From CBDFKJ01 sp965248805 (GTDB lineage Bacteria; Pseudomonadota; Alphaproteobacteria; UBA6615), in NCBI GenBank assembly GCA_965248805.1, contig CBDFKJ010000007.1, forward strand, positions 248,001 through 312,000: 64,000 bases of DNA, read 5' to 3'. The translations under genes were made by a program, and so were the position numbers. Shown in pieces: positions 35,034-44,820 of this stretch. The notes under the pieces were generated by a model, which saw only the letters and a list, made by a program, of their open reading frames with translations, had not been told where the DNA came from and did no database searches. Position 1 is the first letter of the stretch. Each line of letters begins with the position of its first letter.

Positions 35034-35732
35034 TTGTCGCGAGTAAGTCGTTTCGGCCCTTCGGTGGTGGCCGCCCTCGGCATCGCCATAAGTATGCTCG
35101 CAAGTACTGGAGCCGACGCCGAAGAGTGTAGTGCTGTCGATGAACTCCGAAATTTGTACGCGGAATTTCAGACCTTCAAGAACGAGGATGAATTCCGCAG
35201 GGTCGGGTACGATCGGTGCTGCAAATACTACCAATGGATGAAGAAGGTCGAAGCGCTGCGAGGCAACGACGTCGTCGAATGTTTCCAGTCGTTCGGGATT
35301 CTTCCTGGAGAACTGATTTCCCTCGGGAGGGAGTACTACCAAGGTCGCGGCAATCAGGGCGCAGCCAAGATGTGGGAGGCGAGTGTCGAGGCAGTACTGA
35401 ACCCGAAACCTGCCGAAGTCCCAATCGACGCAGAGAACGACAAACCTGACCGCGTGATTGGACGGTGGGTGGTGCACATCACTCGGACCCTCTGGGAGAA
35501 CGTCACGATCCAGACCGTGGACGGGAAGCCCCTGTACGTCAGTGAATTTTCTGACGGATCGAGCCGAGAAATCGAACTTGTCGAGATACGCGCGAAGGCG
35601 GGCGAGCTACGGAGGTTCCGAGGTGCCGAAGGCTCGTCGTGGGGTCCGAACGACCATGTAGCAATTACGAACGACGGGAACCTCGCTTTCTACGACGCAC
35701 TCGGATACATCCAAACGGCAGAGCCACGCTAA
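35034..35732 (+). CDS. Secreted protein of unknown function, TTG start
   Basis: The 232-residue protein has a signal peptide (basic start, then VVAALGIAISMLASTGADA, cleavage near residue 29). Two adjacent Cys (YDRCCKYY) and further Cys residues suit a periplasmic protein. The mature part is charged with no repeats (GRWVVHITRTLWENVTIQTV, WGPNDHVAITNDGNLAFYDA), and the C-terminal half may be a beta domain. The start is TTG; no strong ribosome site is visible. Lower GC than its neighbours suggests transfer. Confidence 0.6.
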   Translation: MSRVSRFGPSVVAALGIAISMLASTGADAEECSAVDELRNLYAEFQTFKNEDEFRRVGYDRCCKYYQWMKKVEALRGNDVVECFQSFGILPGELISLGREYYQGRGNQGAAKMWEASVEAVLNPKPAEVPIDAENDKPDRVIGRWVVHITRTLWENVTIQTVDGKPLYVSEFSDGSSREIELVEIRAKAGELRRFRGAEGSSWGPNDHVAITNDGNLAFYDALGYIQTAEPR

Positions 35733-36449
35733 AACGCTGCTCCGCGTGTCCTGTTTGTCATCCGTCTCCGGTGCACCCGCGCATGCTAGCGAGAACTGAG
35801 CCCAGAGAGTTTATTGATCAAGCCGCTCCCGGCTTGCCGATTGGTTAGTAGCACTCGACGCGTCGCGCACCGAACACACGTGTCTTGGCCGTAGTCAGAT
35901 GCACACGCCGCGGTCGATCATCCAACGGTTGAGCAAGGTGAGCATGAAATCCTCGGCGGCCGGTGTGATGAAACCACGCCCACAGGCGCGCGCCACCCGC
36001 GCCGTGTATAGGTGAAATGGGCGCTAGTCTAGCGCGGCACCCCGCCCCCGATGGCGCGGTGTCTGCGAAACGTCCAGTGACCGGACGCGGAGAGTTATTG
36101 CGCTGTTCCCTGCGCTTCCTATGATCATGTCCGGAAGCTGCGAGACGGGTCTAATTGGTCACATCTCACGCGCAGCGGGCACTGCCGTTATTAGTCGTGG
36201 GGCGTTTGCCAGTTGCAGAATGGACATCAAGCAGTGCGGCGTGATTGGTCCCATCACGCAATGGGCCCGCGCGGGGGTGCCGCGCGGGCCCAAGAAGCAG
36301 ACTCGCGCTGAAAGCGTGGGGGCCCTCAATCCAGCACGAGCGGTCTCTCCCGAAACAGGACGCCGGTACGATATGTTCCCACTCGACGCGATCGGAACGT
36401 TTCTCATTCTCGCGGGCCTCTAAACCGCAGCGTCGCGGGCAACGTCTCC
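35733..36449. other. Gene-poor stretch before the IS1182-family element
   Basis: Only short frames without convincing features occur on either strand. The stretch ends at the left inverted repeat of the insertion sequence. Confidence 0.4.
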
Positions 36450-37909
36450 TAACAGCCCGGTGATGAAGTCGCTCTTTGATCAATCGGCTTCGGGGGCGAC
36501 GATGATGATGATAACGAGCATGGCTGGTTTGCCTTCGATGTTCGCCACGATGGCGATCGCCAGGGCAGCATCGAACTGAATAACGAACAAAAGGGTGCTC
36601 TTTGCACTCGCAGCCTCCCTCGGCGTGCCTGATCCGAACAGCGCGCGCATCAGAATGCCGAGATTGAACCCGGCGACATGGATCAGGTAGCGTTTGTGGA
36701 CGTTCTCGCGCGCCCGCAGCAACGCGCGGCGCATGCCGCCACGGTCGAGGACATGGGCGAAGCTGCGCTCGACCATCTCACCGCGCCTGCGCATGGCGTT
36801 CCGCGCGACGCCGGACTTCAATCGCGCCCGGTTGGCGTAGACAGCCTGACGTGCCGCCTGGTCGCCATGCCAGCGCAGATAGCCGTTGGCGGGCTCCGGC
36901 TCGGAGATCCGCGTTTTCCAGACGCCGCCGTCGAGGTCTTTCAGCCCCTCGCGTGAATGATAGCCCTTGTCGCCAACGAGACTGCAGGGCTCTGCCCGTG
37001 TTGGAGCCAGGCCGACCTCGGCGAGGTTGCGCGCGGCCGCCTCCAGCGTCCCAGGCAAAGTCGTCGTGTCGCCTTCATCGGCCGGATAGATCGGCGCCGC
37101 AACGATGACGCCGGTATCGAGATCGACCGCGTGCTCGGGCTTGCAGGCCAGATGCGTGGTGCCGTCCTTCATCCGCGCGATCTTCGCATCAGGATCGGTC
37201 GGGCTCGTCCAATCCTTGTTCGAAAGCTTCTTGCCCTTCCGCCGGCGATCGAGCCGGACGAGGTCGTCGATCGTCGGCGTTTCGACGCCACTCTCCTTCG
37301 CCATTTGCGTCAGCATCTCGCGATAGGTCTCGCCGCTATCGCGCCGCACGATGGCTCGCAGGGCGGCGTTGGCTTCCATCGTCGAGCCGTCGACGCCGAT
37401 CCGCTCGCCCTTCACCAGACCGCGCGCGGCGACGAGAGCCAGAACCCAGTCCAAAACCTTTTCATGGACCTCGTGCGGCAGCCGGCCGCGCGTCTTCGAC
37501 AACCAGGAATGATCGGGAACCTTGTCCCGGTTCGCCAACCGCAGAAACGCGCGAAGCGACAGCGAATCCGAACAGCGCCAAGCGATGCCGCGCTCGCTGC
37601 CGATGCCCTCGAAATAGCCGATCATGTGCATCCGGAAATAACGCCCCGGCGGCAGCGAAGGAGCCCCCATCCGAGGTGCGTAGTATGGCTTGCACGTCGC
37701 CTCCACGAAGCCGTCAAAGCCGGACCCGGTCAGCAACTCATGCAGCCGGTCGAAAAACGCGTGTCCAGGCGAACGCGGCATCTCCGCCCATGTCACCACG
37801 AGGTCACCCTGAACCTCGCTCTGTCGTCTCAATGCCATCGCACGACGCCCGTCTAAATCTCTATGTTCAGACAGAATCAGACGCGCCGGACTTCGTCAAC
37901 GGGCTGCTA
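36450..37909 (-). mobile_element. IS1182-family insertion sequence
   Basis: Imperfect terminal inverted repeats bound the element: TAACAGCCCGGTGATGAAGTC at the left, and the complement of the right end reads TAGCAGCCCGTTGACGAAGTC, with most positions matching. The span of about 1460 bp contains one transposase gene. The right end lies only 11 bp from the neighbouring IS5-family element. Confidence 0.8.
36480..37838 (-). CDS. IS1182-family transposase
   Basis: The 452-residue protein matches the family in length and layout. It has an N-terminal region with RYFRMHMIGYFEGIGSERGI, the first DDE Asp in RIGVDGSTMEANAAL, the second near AVDLDTGVIVAAPI and SLVGDKGYHSREGL, and a C-terminal RSFAHVLDRGGMRRALLR. 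The frame is intact, so the enzyme may be active. The hydrophobic C-terminal tail (LVIIIIVAPEAD) is unusual and may reflect read-out to the element end. Confidence 0.88.
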   Translation of the reverse strand: MALRRQSEVQGDLVVTWAEMPRSPGHAFFDRLHELLTGSGFDGFVEATCKPYYAPRMGAPSLPPGRYFRMHMIGYFEGIGSERGIAWRCSDSLSLRAFLRLANRDKVPDHSWLSKTRGRLPHEVHEKVLDWVLALVAARGLVKGERIGVDGSTMEANAALRAIVRRDSGETYREMLTQMAKESGVETPTIDDLVRLDRRRKGKKLSNKDWTSPTDPDAKIARMKDGTTHLACKPEHAVDLDTGVIVAAPIYPADEGDTTTLPGTLEAAARNLAEVGLAPTRAEPCSLVGDKGYHSREGLKDLDGGVWKTRISEPEPANGYLRWHGDQAARQAVYANRARLKSGVARNAMRRRGEMVERSFAHVLDRGGMRRALLRARENVHKRYLIHVAGFNLGILMRALFGSGTPREAASAKSTLLFVIQFDAALAIAIVANIEGKPAMLVIIIIVAPEAD

Positions 37910-37920
37910 AATGATAGAGG

Positions 37921-39212
37921 TGGAGACCTCCAACAACCGGGAGATTTGGCGAAGCTCTTGGTGTGCTGTCAGACTTTCGCTGAGATCGGCGGTGTTGACG
38001 TCCGCAATCATCCGCCGTTTTGTTCTCGGCGGAGCGTTTGGGCGCAATTCGGGCAGACTCATGCCATGGTGGCCCTGCGCTCATGGAAGATCAGACGCTG
38101 GAAATTGTAAGCCAGGTTGGCGAGGCCGATCTTAGCATCCGCCCGCTTGAGCCCGATGGTGCGGACGAACAGGCCCATGCGATCCTTCTGCTGAGCGAAG
38201 ACATGCTCGACATGCGCACGGACCGCTGACTTGCGGGCATTGGCCCGGGCGGTCGCCTTGGGCATTTCCCGGCCTGGCGGCTTCTTGCGGTGGATGTGGG
38301 AGACCCGACCCTTGCCAGCCAGCCACGCCTCGTTGGCCTTCGAGCGATAGGCGCTGTCAGCCCACACGCCGGCGGCCAGATTGTCGCCGGTGACGAGATG
38401 ACGCAACATCTTGCCGTCATGGCGGGCGGCATCGGTCACTGCCGAGCTGCGGATGAAGCCGTAGGCCCGATCGATGACGATGTGATTCTTATAGCCGAAC
38501 ACCGGGATCGCGATGTCGGGCATGCGCCGTTGCGCCCCGGCGGGGTTCTTGCGCCGCCCGGTCTTCACCGTCCACCGCGCATCTGTGTCCTTCTGCGCCG
38601 CCTTGTCCGGCTGATCGGGCCAGATCTCGGCCGCGCTCTTGCCCGCCTTGATCGCCCGCTTCTCGTCATCGCTGTTGCGCTGCTTGGGCGCCGATACCAA
38701 CGTCGCATCGACGATCTGGCCGCCCATCGCCAGATAGCCGCACCGGCGCAGCTCGCCATCGAAGGCGGCAAACAGCTCATCCATCGCCCCGGCCCGGACC
38801 AGACGCTCGCGAAAGGTCCAGATGGTGTTCCGGTCCGGCGTCGGCGCTCCGAGATCGAAGCCCAGGAAGCGAAGCCAGCTCAAGCGGTCGCGGATCAGAA
38901 ACTCCATCCGCTCGTCGCTCACCGTGTGCCGCGCGGCCAGGATCAGAACCTTGAACATCGCCACCGCATCGTAGGCCGGGCGGCCGCCTTTCGAACCGTC
39001 CGAATAGCCCAGCGCCGCCTCAAGCGGTGCGCGGAAAATCTCGAAGCCGACCGCCCGCGCCAACACCTCCAACGGATCGCCCGTCGCCGAAAGCTTGCGC
39101 AAATGATCCGGTAAGCCAAACAGGCCAGCCTGTCTCATCAATATCCCCTCCAACCGAGCAGCCGCAGAGAATCACAACGAGGCAAAATTGGCGAGGTAAA
39201 TAGAGGAGTCCA
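37921..39212 (-). mobile_element. IS5-family insertion sequence, copy A
   Basis: The element of about 1292 bp is bounded by TGGAGACCTCCAACAACC at the left and the complement of TGGACTCCTCTATTTACC at the right. Copy B at 42964-44256 has the same length and ends, which fixes the boundaries. It sits head-to-tail beside the IS1182-family element. Confidence 0.82.
38059..39138 (-). CDS. IS5-family transposase, copy A
   Basis: The 359-residue protein begins MRQAGLFGLPDHLRKLS. It shows DAVAMFKVLILAARH, the DDE Asp in GQIVDATLVSAPKQ, the second in VFGYKNHIVIDRAYG and the Glu region near VRAHVEHVFAQQKDRMG. I use the ATG at 39138 because copy B has the same N-terminus; the frame extends 5 codons further upstream. 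The reading frame is intact. Confidence 0.88.
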   Translation of the reverse strand: MRQAGLFGLPDHLRKLSATGDPLEVLARAVGFEIFRAPLEAALGYSDGSKGGRPAYDAVAMFKVLILAARHTVSDERMEFLIRDRLSWLRFLGFDLGAPTPDRNTIWTFRERLVRAGAMDELFAAFDGELRRCGYLAMGGQIVDATLVSAPKQRNSDDEKRAIKAGKSAAEIWPDQPDKAAQKDTDARWTVKTGRRKNPAGAQRRMPDIAIPVFGYKNHIVIDRAYGFIRSSAVTDAARHDGKMLRHLVTGDNLAAGVWADSAYRSKANEAWLAGKGRVSHIHRKKPPGREMPKATARANARKSAVRAHVEHVFAQQKDRMGLFVRTIGLKRADAKIGLANLAYNFQRLIFHERRATMA

Positions 39213-39356
39213 GGTTGCACATCAGTTTGCATGCGCTTCCTAATTCGGCCGCCGCGCGGAGCAGCAACGCCAGTGTGACCCGGCTACACGAAGGATCGGG
39301 ACGGTGGGCATTGCAGCGCTGCCGCTCTTGCACCTATCCCGATGAGGAATCACTCA

Positions 39357-40058
39357 ATGAACATACGGAAAATCGTGCAAGAATCTGATACGGCAGCGGG
39401 ACGTGCATTCGATTTCGTTGTGCTCTTCTTGATCGCCTTTTCGATCATCGCGCTATCCGTCGAAACCCTACCTGACTTGTCGCCTAGCGTAAAAAGAGCG
39501 CTTGATGTTTCTGAAGTGGTGATAACCGTGTTGTTCACAATCGAATACGGTCTACGCATTGTTACCTCACCAAAGAGGCTGAGATACATCTTCAGCTTCT
39601 ATGGTGTTATTGATTTGGTCGCGGTTCTCCCATTCTATATTTCCCTAGGGATCGATCTCCGTGCCGTCCGTGCATTTCGGTTATTTCGTATCTTCCGCAT
39701 CTTTAAGATCACGCAATATAGCGTCGCTATGGAACGGTTTCGAAAAGCACTTTGGTATACTAGATGGGAAGCTATAGTATTTTTTATGGCCACATTGATT
39801 GTGCTCTATCTTTCTGCTGTGGGCATCTATTACTTCGAACATGACGCTCAACCTGAGGTTTTTCGATCAATATTTCACAGCTTGTGGTGGGCAGTTGCTA
39901 CGCTCACAACAGTCGGTTATGGCGATGTCTATCCTGTAACTGCCGGAGGCAAGATATTCACGTTCCTAATCTTGATGTGCGGTTTGGGTATCGTGGCTGT
40001 GCCAGCGGGACTCATCTCGGCGGCATTGTCAAAAGTTCGACAGGACGAAGACCGTTAG
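39357..40058 (+). CDS. Voltage-gated potassium channel (Kv-like)
   Basis: The 233-residue protein has six membrane segments. S4 carries spaced Arg residues (RAVRAFRLFRIFRIFK, about 102-117), and the pore has the K+ selectivity filter TVGYGD at 185-190. It would set membrane potential or potassium flux in the inner membrane. ATG 39357 is preferred over 39342 because GAGGAA lies 8 bp upstream. Codon use and GC are clearly lower than in neighbouring genes, indicating a different origin. Confidence 0.9.
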   Translation: MNIRKIVQESDTAAGRAFDFVVLFLIAFSIIALSVETLPDLSPSVKRALDVSEVVITVLFTIEYGLRIVTSPKRLRYIFSFYGVIDLVAVLPFYISLGIDLRAVRAFRLFRIFRIFKITQYSVAMERFRKALWYTRWEAIVFFMATLIVLYLSAVGIYYFEHDAQPEVFRSIFHSLWWAVATLTTVGYGDVYPVTAGGKIFTFLILMCGLGIVAVPAGLISAALSKVRQDEDR

Positions 40059-40072
40059 ATGAGAATGGTGTG

Positions 40073-40590
40073 CCGGCTCATCATCATAGGCTCCGTTGAA
40101 GCGAGACCGTTTTCGCCGTCTTGTCTCATTGCCTCGGAAATGACGCTACCCGCCTTCTCCGCCGCCTCGGCGAGGTGAGCGTAACCTGCTGTCGTTCTGT
40201 GCCGTCGGTGTCCGGGTAGCTTGCCGACCAGGGGCAGGTTCTCGCCGGACATGACCGCGGCTTGCAAACGAATGCCGCAAGTCGTGAAGTCTCAGGCCGC
40301 TGGCCAGGCCGGCATCCTCGCAGATGGTCCGCCATCACGCCCGCAAGCTGTAGTCGCCACCCTTCCCTGCATAGCTGGGAAACAGGAAGGCGTCGGCGCG
40401 ACGCGCGCCGAGCAGTTCGTCGAGAACGGAGCGCCGCCCGGTCTTGCCGTCTGCCAATCGGATGGGGTGTGAGAGCCAACCGCCAAAGGGCGTCCCAATC
40501 CCGCTTTCTGTTCCCTCAAACGACCGGGCATCAGCGCGGTCAGCGGTGAGCTGTAGCGCCTCGCTGATCCGGCAACCGATAGCCGATAGC
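40073..40590 (-). pseudogene. Integrase remnant with frameshifts
   Basis: Pieces in different frames read HPIRLADGKTGRR, FPSYAGKGGDYSL, RLHDLRHSFAS and SGENLPLVGKLPGHRRHRTT, followed by AGYAHLAE. Joined, they form the catalytic half of a tyrosine integrase. At least two frame breaks and no start remain. It may be the recombinase that brought in the potassium-channel segment. Confidence 0.7.
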
Positions 40591-41093
40591 CTACTGCACC
40601 TCGGCGATGGTGATCTCCAAAGTGCCGTCCGGCTGGATCAGGCACCTCGCCCGATATTCAAGCTCAAGGCCGAAGCTGTTCTTTGAAGAGAACTCCTGAA
40701 TGATGGTGCGATTGCCGTTGTTATGAACTTTGGTTGCGTATCCGAGGACATGATGAATATCGAGCGTCGACGGGTGCGATACTCTGGCTCCTATGGCCCG
40801 TTCGCAGGTTTGCCGGGATTGCGCCTCCGGATAGGCTTCGGAAACCGCGAGAGTGATACCGGCCTCAACCTCGTCGGGGGTGAACCAGACATTGAAGGGT
40901 GAGCCGCCGTTCTTGGCGTTGCAGATATGACGAAGTAAGCGCCTTTCCGTGAACCGCTGCGGAATCCAGTGGTGATCTCGGCGCAGTTTGCCTCGTCTTC
41001 CAGAACCTTGAGCGCGCCGCGCTTTACAACTTGCTTTTCTGCATCGGTGAATTCGCTCTCGCCGTCGATATCCCAGAGCAACCCGGCTTTCAT
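40591..41093 (-). pseudogene. Hypothetical protein split by a frameshift near 40930
   Basis: The 5' part starts MKAGLLWDIDGESEFTDAEK and reads well to GAYFVI. One base further the other frame continues ICNAKNGGSPFNVWFTPDEV and later SFGLELEYRARCLIQPDGT, ending at a TAG whose complement is 40591-40593. One extra base in the ATATC area explains the break. I do not recognise the family. Confidence 0.6.
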
Positions 41094-41317
41094 GTCGGTG
41101 AGACGGGCCGGGCTGCTCGCACCTTCTCGAAGAATGACGATCTTATCGTAAGCGAGGCGAGCGTCACACGCGGATTTCAGTTTGACGGGTTGTGGAAGCT
41201 CTAGGGCATGAAGATCGTCGAGGCGGTCGTTGGGGTTCTCTTGCGCGATGGCCTCAAGGCTTATGAAGCCGCAGGCTCTTCCGAGGCCGGTGTTTTCTTC
41301 GCAAACGGTGCACCAAC

Positions 41318-41752
41318 ATGCCGAGCACGACCGAACTGATTCTGACGGCGCTCTCCGACCGCCTGCGCGCGGTGCCGAAGGCCAAGGTCGAGCGCAACAC
41401 CGCTGTGCCTGAGTGCATTCCGCGCGGCGGCCTGATCGTGCTGCGCGACGGCGATCCGGGCGAGCCGGAGCAGACCCTCGGCGGTGTGAGCAGCGTCTAT
41501 TACAGCCACGCGGTCGAAATCGAGGTCTATGTCGAGACCGGCGAGGCGGCGGCCAGGGACGCGGCCTTCGACGCCCTGGTCTCGGCGATCGGTGCGGCGC
41601 TCGACGGCGATCCCACCCTCGGTGGGCTTGCCTTCGGCATCACCACGGCCCGGCCCGCGATCGACACCGAGGCGGTGATCGGCGCGCCGGCCATCAAGAC
41701 CGGCACCGTCGACGTGATCGTCGAGTACGAGACCGCGACGCCGCTCGGCTGA
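41318..41752 (+). CDS. Tail terminator, gpU-like (copy 2)
   Basis: The 144-residue protein (TALSDRLRAVPKAKVERNTA, VYYSHAVEIEVYVETGEAAA, GTVDVIVEYETATPLG) has the size of phage tail terminators that cap the tail tube. It is intact and, from codon 20 on, almost identical at DNA level to copy 3 at 50583-51017. It lies isolated: upstream is non-phage sequence, downstream a truncated tail tube gene. Confidence 0.8.
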   Translation: MPSTTELILTALSDRLRAVPKAKVERNTAVPECIPRGGLIVLRDGDPGEPEQTLGGVSSVYYSHAVEIEVYVETGEAAARDAAFDALVSAIGAALDGDPTLGGLAFGITTARPAIDTEAVIGAPAIKTGTVDVIVEYETATPLG

Positions 41753-41789
41753 ATTCTCCGCCATCACCAGATATGAAGGAGAAACCACA

Positions 41790-41983
41790 ATGGCCCGAGC
41801 CTATGGTTCGAGCGCCACGCTGCTGCTCAAACGCGAAACGACCTATGGCACGGCAGCGATTGGCAACTACATCCGCATTCCGTTCAACCGCTGCACCTTG
41901 GGCTCCGAGCAGGGGCTGATCGACGATCCGGTGCTGGGCCAGGGGCGTGATCCCTATGCGCCGCTCCAGGACGCCATCATGGA
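41790..41983 (+). pseudogene. Tail tube protein, 5' fragment (copy 2)
   Basis: The first 64 codons (MARAYGSSATLLLKRETTYG, IRIPFNRCTLGSEQGLIDD) are identical to copy 3. At about 41981, after GCCATCATGGA, the sequence switches to the inside of an IS1595-family transposase. The junction falls within a few shared bases. Confidence 0.85.
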
Positions 41984-42567
41984 ACCTATGTTGGAGGCCG
42001 GATGCGTGGTGAAGGCCGAGGCGTTCACCACAAGGCGCTGGTGGCTGCTGCCGTCGAAGTCAGCCACAGGGAGCCCGGCACCGCGCAGGACAAGCGGAAG
42101 GATGGCCGCTACGCCGGGCGCGTGCGGCTGTCCGTCGCTGCCGACCGCAGCGCCGATTCGCTATGTGGCTTCGTCGAGAACGCCGTTATGCCGGGGTCGC
42201 TGATCGTCACCGACGATTGGAGTGGCTATGGCAGCTTGCGGACACGCGGCTATGATCACCACGCCATTGCCGAATGCGGCGACCCCGAGGTGGCCGAAGA
42301 GTTCATGCCGATCATCCACCTCGTCTTCAGCAACCTGGAGAATTGGCTCAGTGGCATCCACCATGGCGTGAGCGCAAAGCATCTACAAGCCTACCTCAAT
42401 GAGTTCACGTTCCGCTTCAACAGGCGGTTTTACCCGTTCAACGCCTTCCGCTCATTGCTCGGAATCGCAGGAGAGGCCGAGGCTCCAACCTACGCCGAGC
42501 TATATTCCGGCGAGTGGAAGCATCCTACATGTAGTGGGTGTACGAATTAACCGGATAGGCACGGTTC
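41984..42567 (+). mobile_element. IS1595-family element, truncated copy 1
   Basis: The segment encodes the C-terminal two-thirds of an IS1595-type (ISXO2-like) transposase: NAVMPGSLIVTDDWSGYGSL, EEFMPIIHLVFSNLENWLSG and FTFRFNRRF with the catalytic Asp and His/Asn positions. Its 3' end runs to CCGGATAGGCACGG, which recurs inverted at the end of copy 2. The N-terminal zinc ribbon is missing, so it is not autonomous. Confidence 0.8.
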
Positions 42568-42963
42568 GTACCAACGTACCAACCATCTGCAACCTTGCGG
42601 AAGTAATGGCTCAGATCGTGCCGTCCAGGATACAATTCCTGCGGGTCCCCAGCCACAATCGGACGTACCCGGCCACTTTTCCGACTTATGCGGGGGAGGA
42701 AATTGTCGTCGATTTTGTGGATGGACAGCAATACCGACACCAAGACATCTGCGAGTGTATCCACCGAACACGGCTCCCCGAAGATCTCGAAGTCATACTT
42801 CTTCCCAGAGCTCGAAGCCGTTTCCGCAATTTCGGAGTCCGTTTCCAAAGAGTTGGGTTCGATTAATTCAAGGCCCTCCTCTGAGGCGAGCGGAGCCAAC
42901 GTATTTCTAACGTTCGAGGTGAGGCGTTTAAGATCGAAAAATTCGAGAACTCGTCGATAAAAG

Positions 42964-44256
42964 TGGAGACCTCTAACAACCGGCCGATTTGGCGCGGATA
43001 AGGGTGTCCTGTTGGCCGATCCGTGCGGCGGGTGGATTTGACGGCGTTATTCGTCCGCGGTTTCGTTCTCAGCGGGGTGTTTTTTGGTCATACGGGCGGA
43101 CTCATGCCATGGCGGCCCTGCGCTCATGGAAGATCAGACGCTGGAAATTATAGGCGAGGTTGGCGAGGCCTATCTTGGTCTCGGCCCGCTTGAGCCCGAT
43201 GGTCCGGACGAACAGGCTCATGCGATCCTTCTGCTGGGCGAAGACATGCTCGACGCGTGCACGGACCGCTGACTTGCGGGCATTGGCCTGGGCGGTCGCC
43301 TTGGGCATGGCCCGGCCCGGCGGCTTCTTGCGGTGGATGTGGGAGACCCGACCCTTGCCGGCCAGCCACGCCTCGTTGGCCTTCGAGCGATAGGCGCTGT
43401 CAGCCCACACGCCGGCGGCCAGATTGTCGCCGGTGACGAGCTGACGCAACATCTTGCCGTCATGGCGGGCGGCATCGGTCACAGCCGAGCCGCGGATGAA
43501 GCCGTAGGCCCGATCGATGACGGCATGATTCTTGTAGCCGAACACCGGGATCGCGATGTCGGGCATGCGCCGTTGCGACCCGGCGGGGTTCTTGCGCCGC
43601 CCGGTCTTCACCGTCCACCGCGCATCCGTGTCCTTCTGCGCCGCCTTGGCTGGCTGATCGGGCCAGACCTCGGACGCGCTCTTGCCCGCCTTGATCGCCC
43701 GCTTCTCGTCATCGCTGTGGCGCTGCTTGGGCGCCGATACCAACGTCGCATCGACGATCTGCCCGCCCATCGCCAGATAGCCGCACCGGCGCAGCTCGCC
43801 ATCGAAGGCGGCAAACAGCTTATCCATCGCCCCGGCCCGGACCAGACGCTCGCGAAAGGTCCAGATGGTGTTCCGGTCCGGCGTCGGCGCTCCGAGATCG
43901 AAGCCTAGGAAGCGAAGCCAGCTCAAGCGATCGCGGATCAGAAACTCCATCCGCTCGTCACTCACCGTGTGCCGCGCGGCCAGGATCAGAACCTTGAGCA
44001 TCGCCACCGCATCGTAGGCCGGGCGGCCGCCTCTCGATCCGTCCGAATAGCCCAGCGCCGCCTCAAGCGGTGCGCGGAAAATCTCGAAATCGACAACCTT
44101 CGCCAGCACCTCCAACGGATCGCCAGTCGCCGAAAGCTTGCGCAAATGATCCGGTAAGCCGAACAGGCCAGTCTGCCTCATCAATACCCCCCTCGAATCG
44201 AACCGCCGCAGAGAATCACAACAAGGCAAAATTGGCGAGGTAAATAGAGGCGTCCA
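42964..44256 (-). mobile_element. IS5-family insertion sequence, copy B
   Basis: Same length and ends as copy A: TGGAGACCTCTAACAACC at the left and the complement of TGGACGCCTCTATTTACC at the right. It interrupts the unknown cargo gene. Confidence 0.85.
43102..44181 (-). CDS. IS5-family transposase, copy B
   Basis: The 359-residue protein, starting MRQTGLFGLPDHLRKLS, differs from copy A at roughly fifteen to twenty residues and keeps the DDE text (GQIVDATLVSAPKQ, VFGYKNHAVIDRAYG). The two copies are diverged enough to be separate arrivals, or old relatives, rather than a very recent jump. The frame is intact. Confidence 0.88.
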   Translation of the reverse strand: MRQTGLFGLPDHLRKLSATGDPLEVLAKVVDFEIFRAPLEAALGYSDGSRGGRPAYDAVAMLKVLILAARHTVSDERMEFLIRDRLSWLRFLGFDLGAPTPDRNTIWTFRERLVRAGAMDKLFAAFDGELRRCGYLAMGGQIVDATLVSAPKQRHSDDEKRAIKAGKSASEVWPDQPAKAAQKDTDARWTVKTGRRKNPAGSQRRMPDIAIPVFGYKNHAVIDRAYGFIRGSAVTDAARHDGKMLRQLVTGDNLAAGVWADSAYRSKANEAWLAGKGRVSHIHRKKPPGRAMPKATAQANARKSAVRARVEHVFAQQKDRMSLFVRTIGLKRAETKIGLANLAYNFQRLIFHERRAAMA

Positions 44257-44820
44257 GGTCTCTCGCGGTTGGCAGGAGGTCATTAAATAGCTTGACTTCG
44301 TCAGACCGGACACCTTTGTCGCGCCATACCTCGGTGATGCCCTGGAGCCACGGCTCCAGCTCCAAATCCTTGAACATGGAGACGATACGCTCGATGGCTT
44401 CCAAGAGTTTTCCGGCGCGTTCCGTAGCACGGAGCGTCGATAACGAAAGCACGGGCACGTTGTGATTCGTCACCTCCTCACCCAGACGCTTAGCGCGGAC
44501 GAGATCTTCATGGACAGCTGTGATCATGGCTGCGTCGGGAAGGTTCGAGACGCTCGGCAACGCCTTGCCGAGATACAATAGGTTCTCGCCCAGCACCTTC
44601 CGGGCCTCTCGGGCGGCGGCGACATCTTCCTCCGAAAATTGGGGATCGTACTTCGTTTCTGGTCCCGGGTGGTCGGGTAGCCATTCATGGCTTTCGCGGC
44701 CGTCAACGATCTCTTGGGCCAGCTCCATAGGGAGGATGCCAACTCCGTCCCCGACAGTCTTCAGGTGGTGGTTGGCCCATTCGCCGAGTTCTTTGTCAAT
44801 TTTTCTGATGTTTTTTCCGT

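Larger units (their letters stand above)
42568..44820 (-). pseudogene. Unknown cargo gene between inverted IS1595 copies, split by an IS5-family copy
   Basis: On the minus strand a frame from 44820 to 44257 (EWANHHLKTVGDGVGILPME, VLGENLLYLGKALPSVSNLP, ERAGKLLEAIERIVSMFKDL) stops at IS5-family copy B. It resumes at 42963 (FYRRVLEFFDLKRL, CSVDTLADVLVSVLLSIHKI, DDNFLPRISRKSGRVRPIVA, DGWYVGTNRAYPV). The halves fit as one protein. Both outer ends abut GGATAGGCACGG, the end of the flanking IS1595 copies, so the ends may be cut. I do not recognise the family. Confidence 0.55.

Noticed and set aside
36121..36423. 100-residue plus-strand frame before the IS1182-family element
   Set aside because: No ribosome site, no family-like pattern and overlapping frames on the other strand of similar length; not better than chance.
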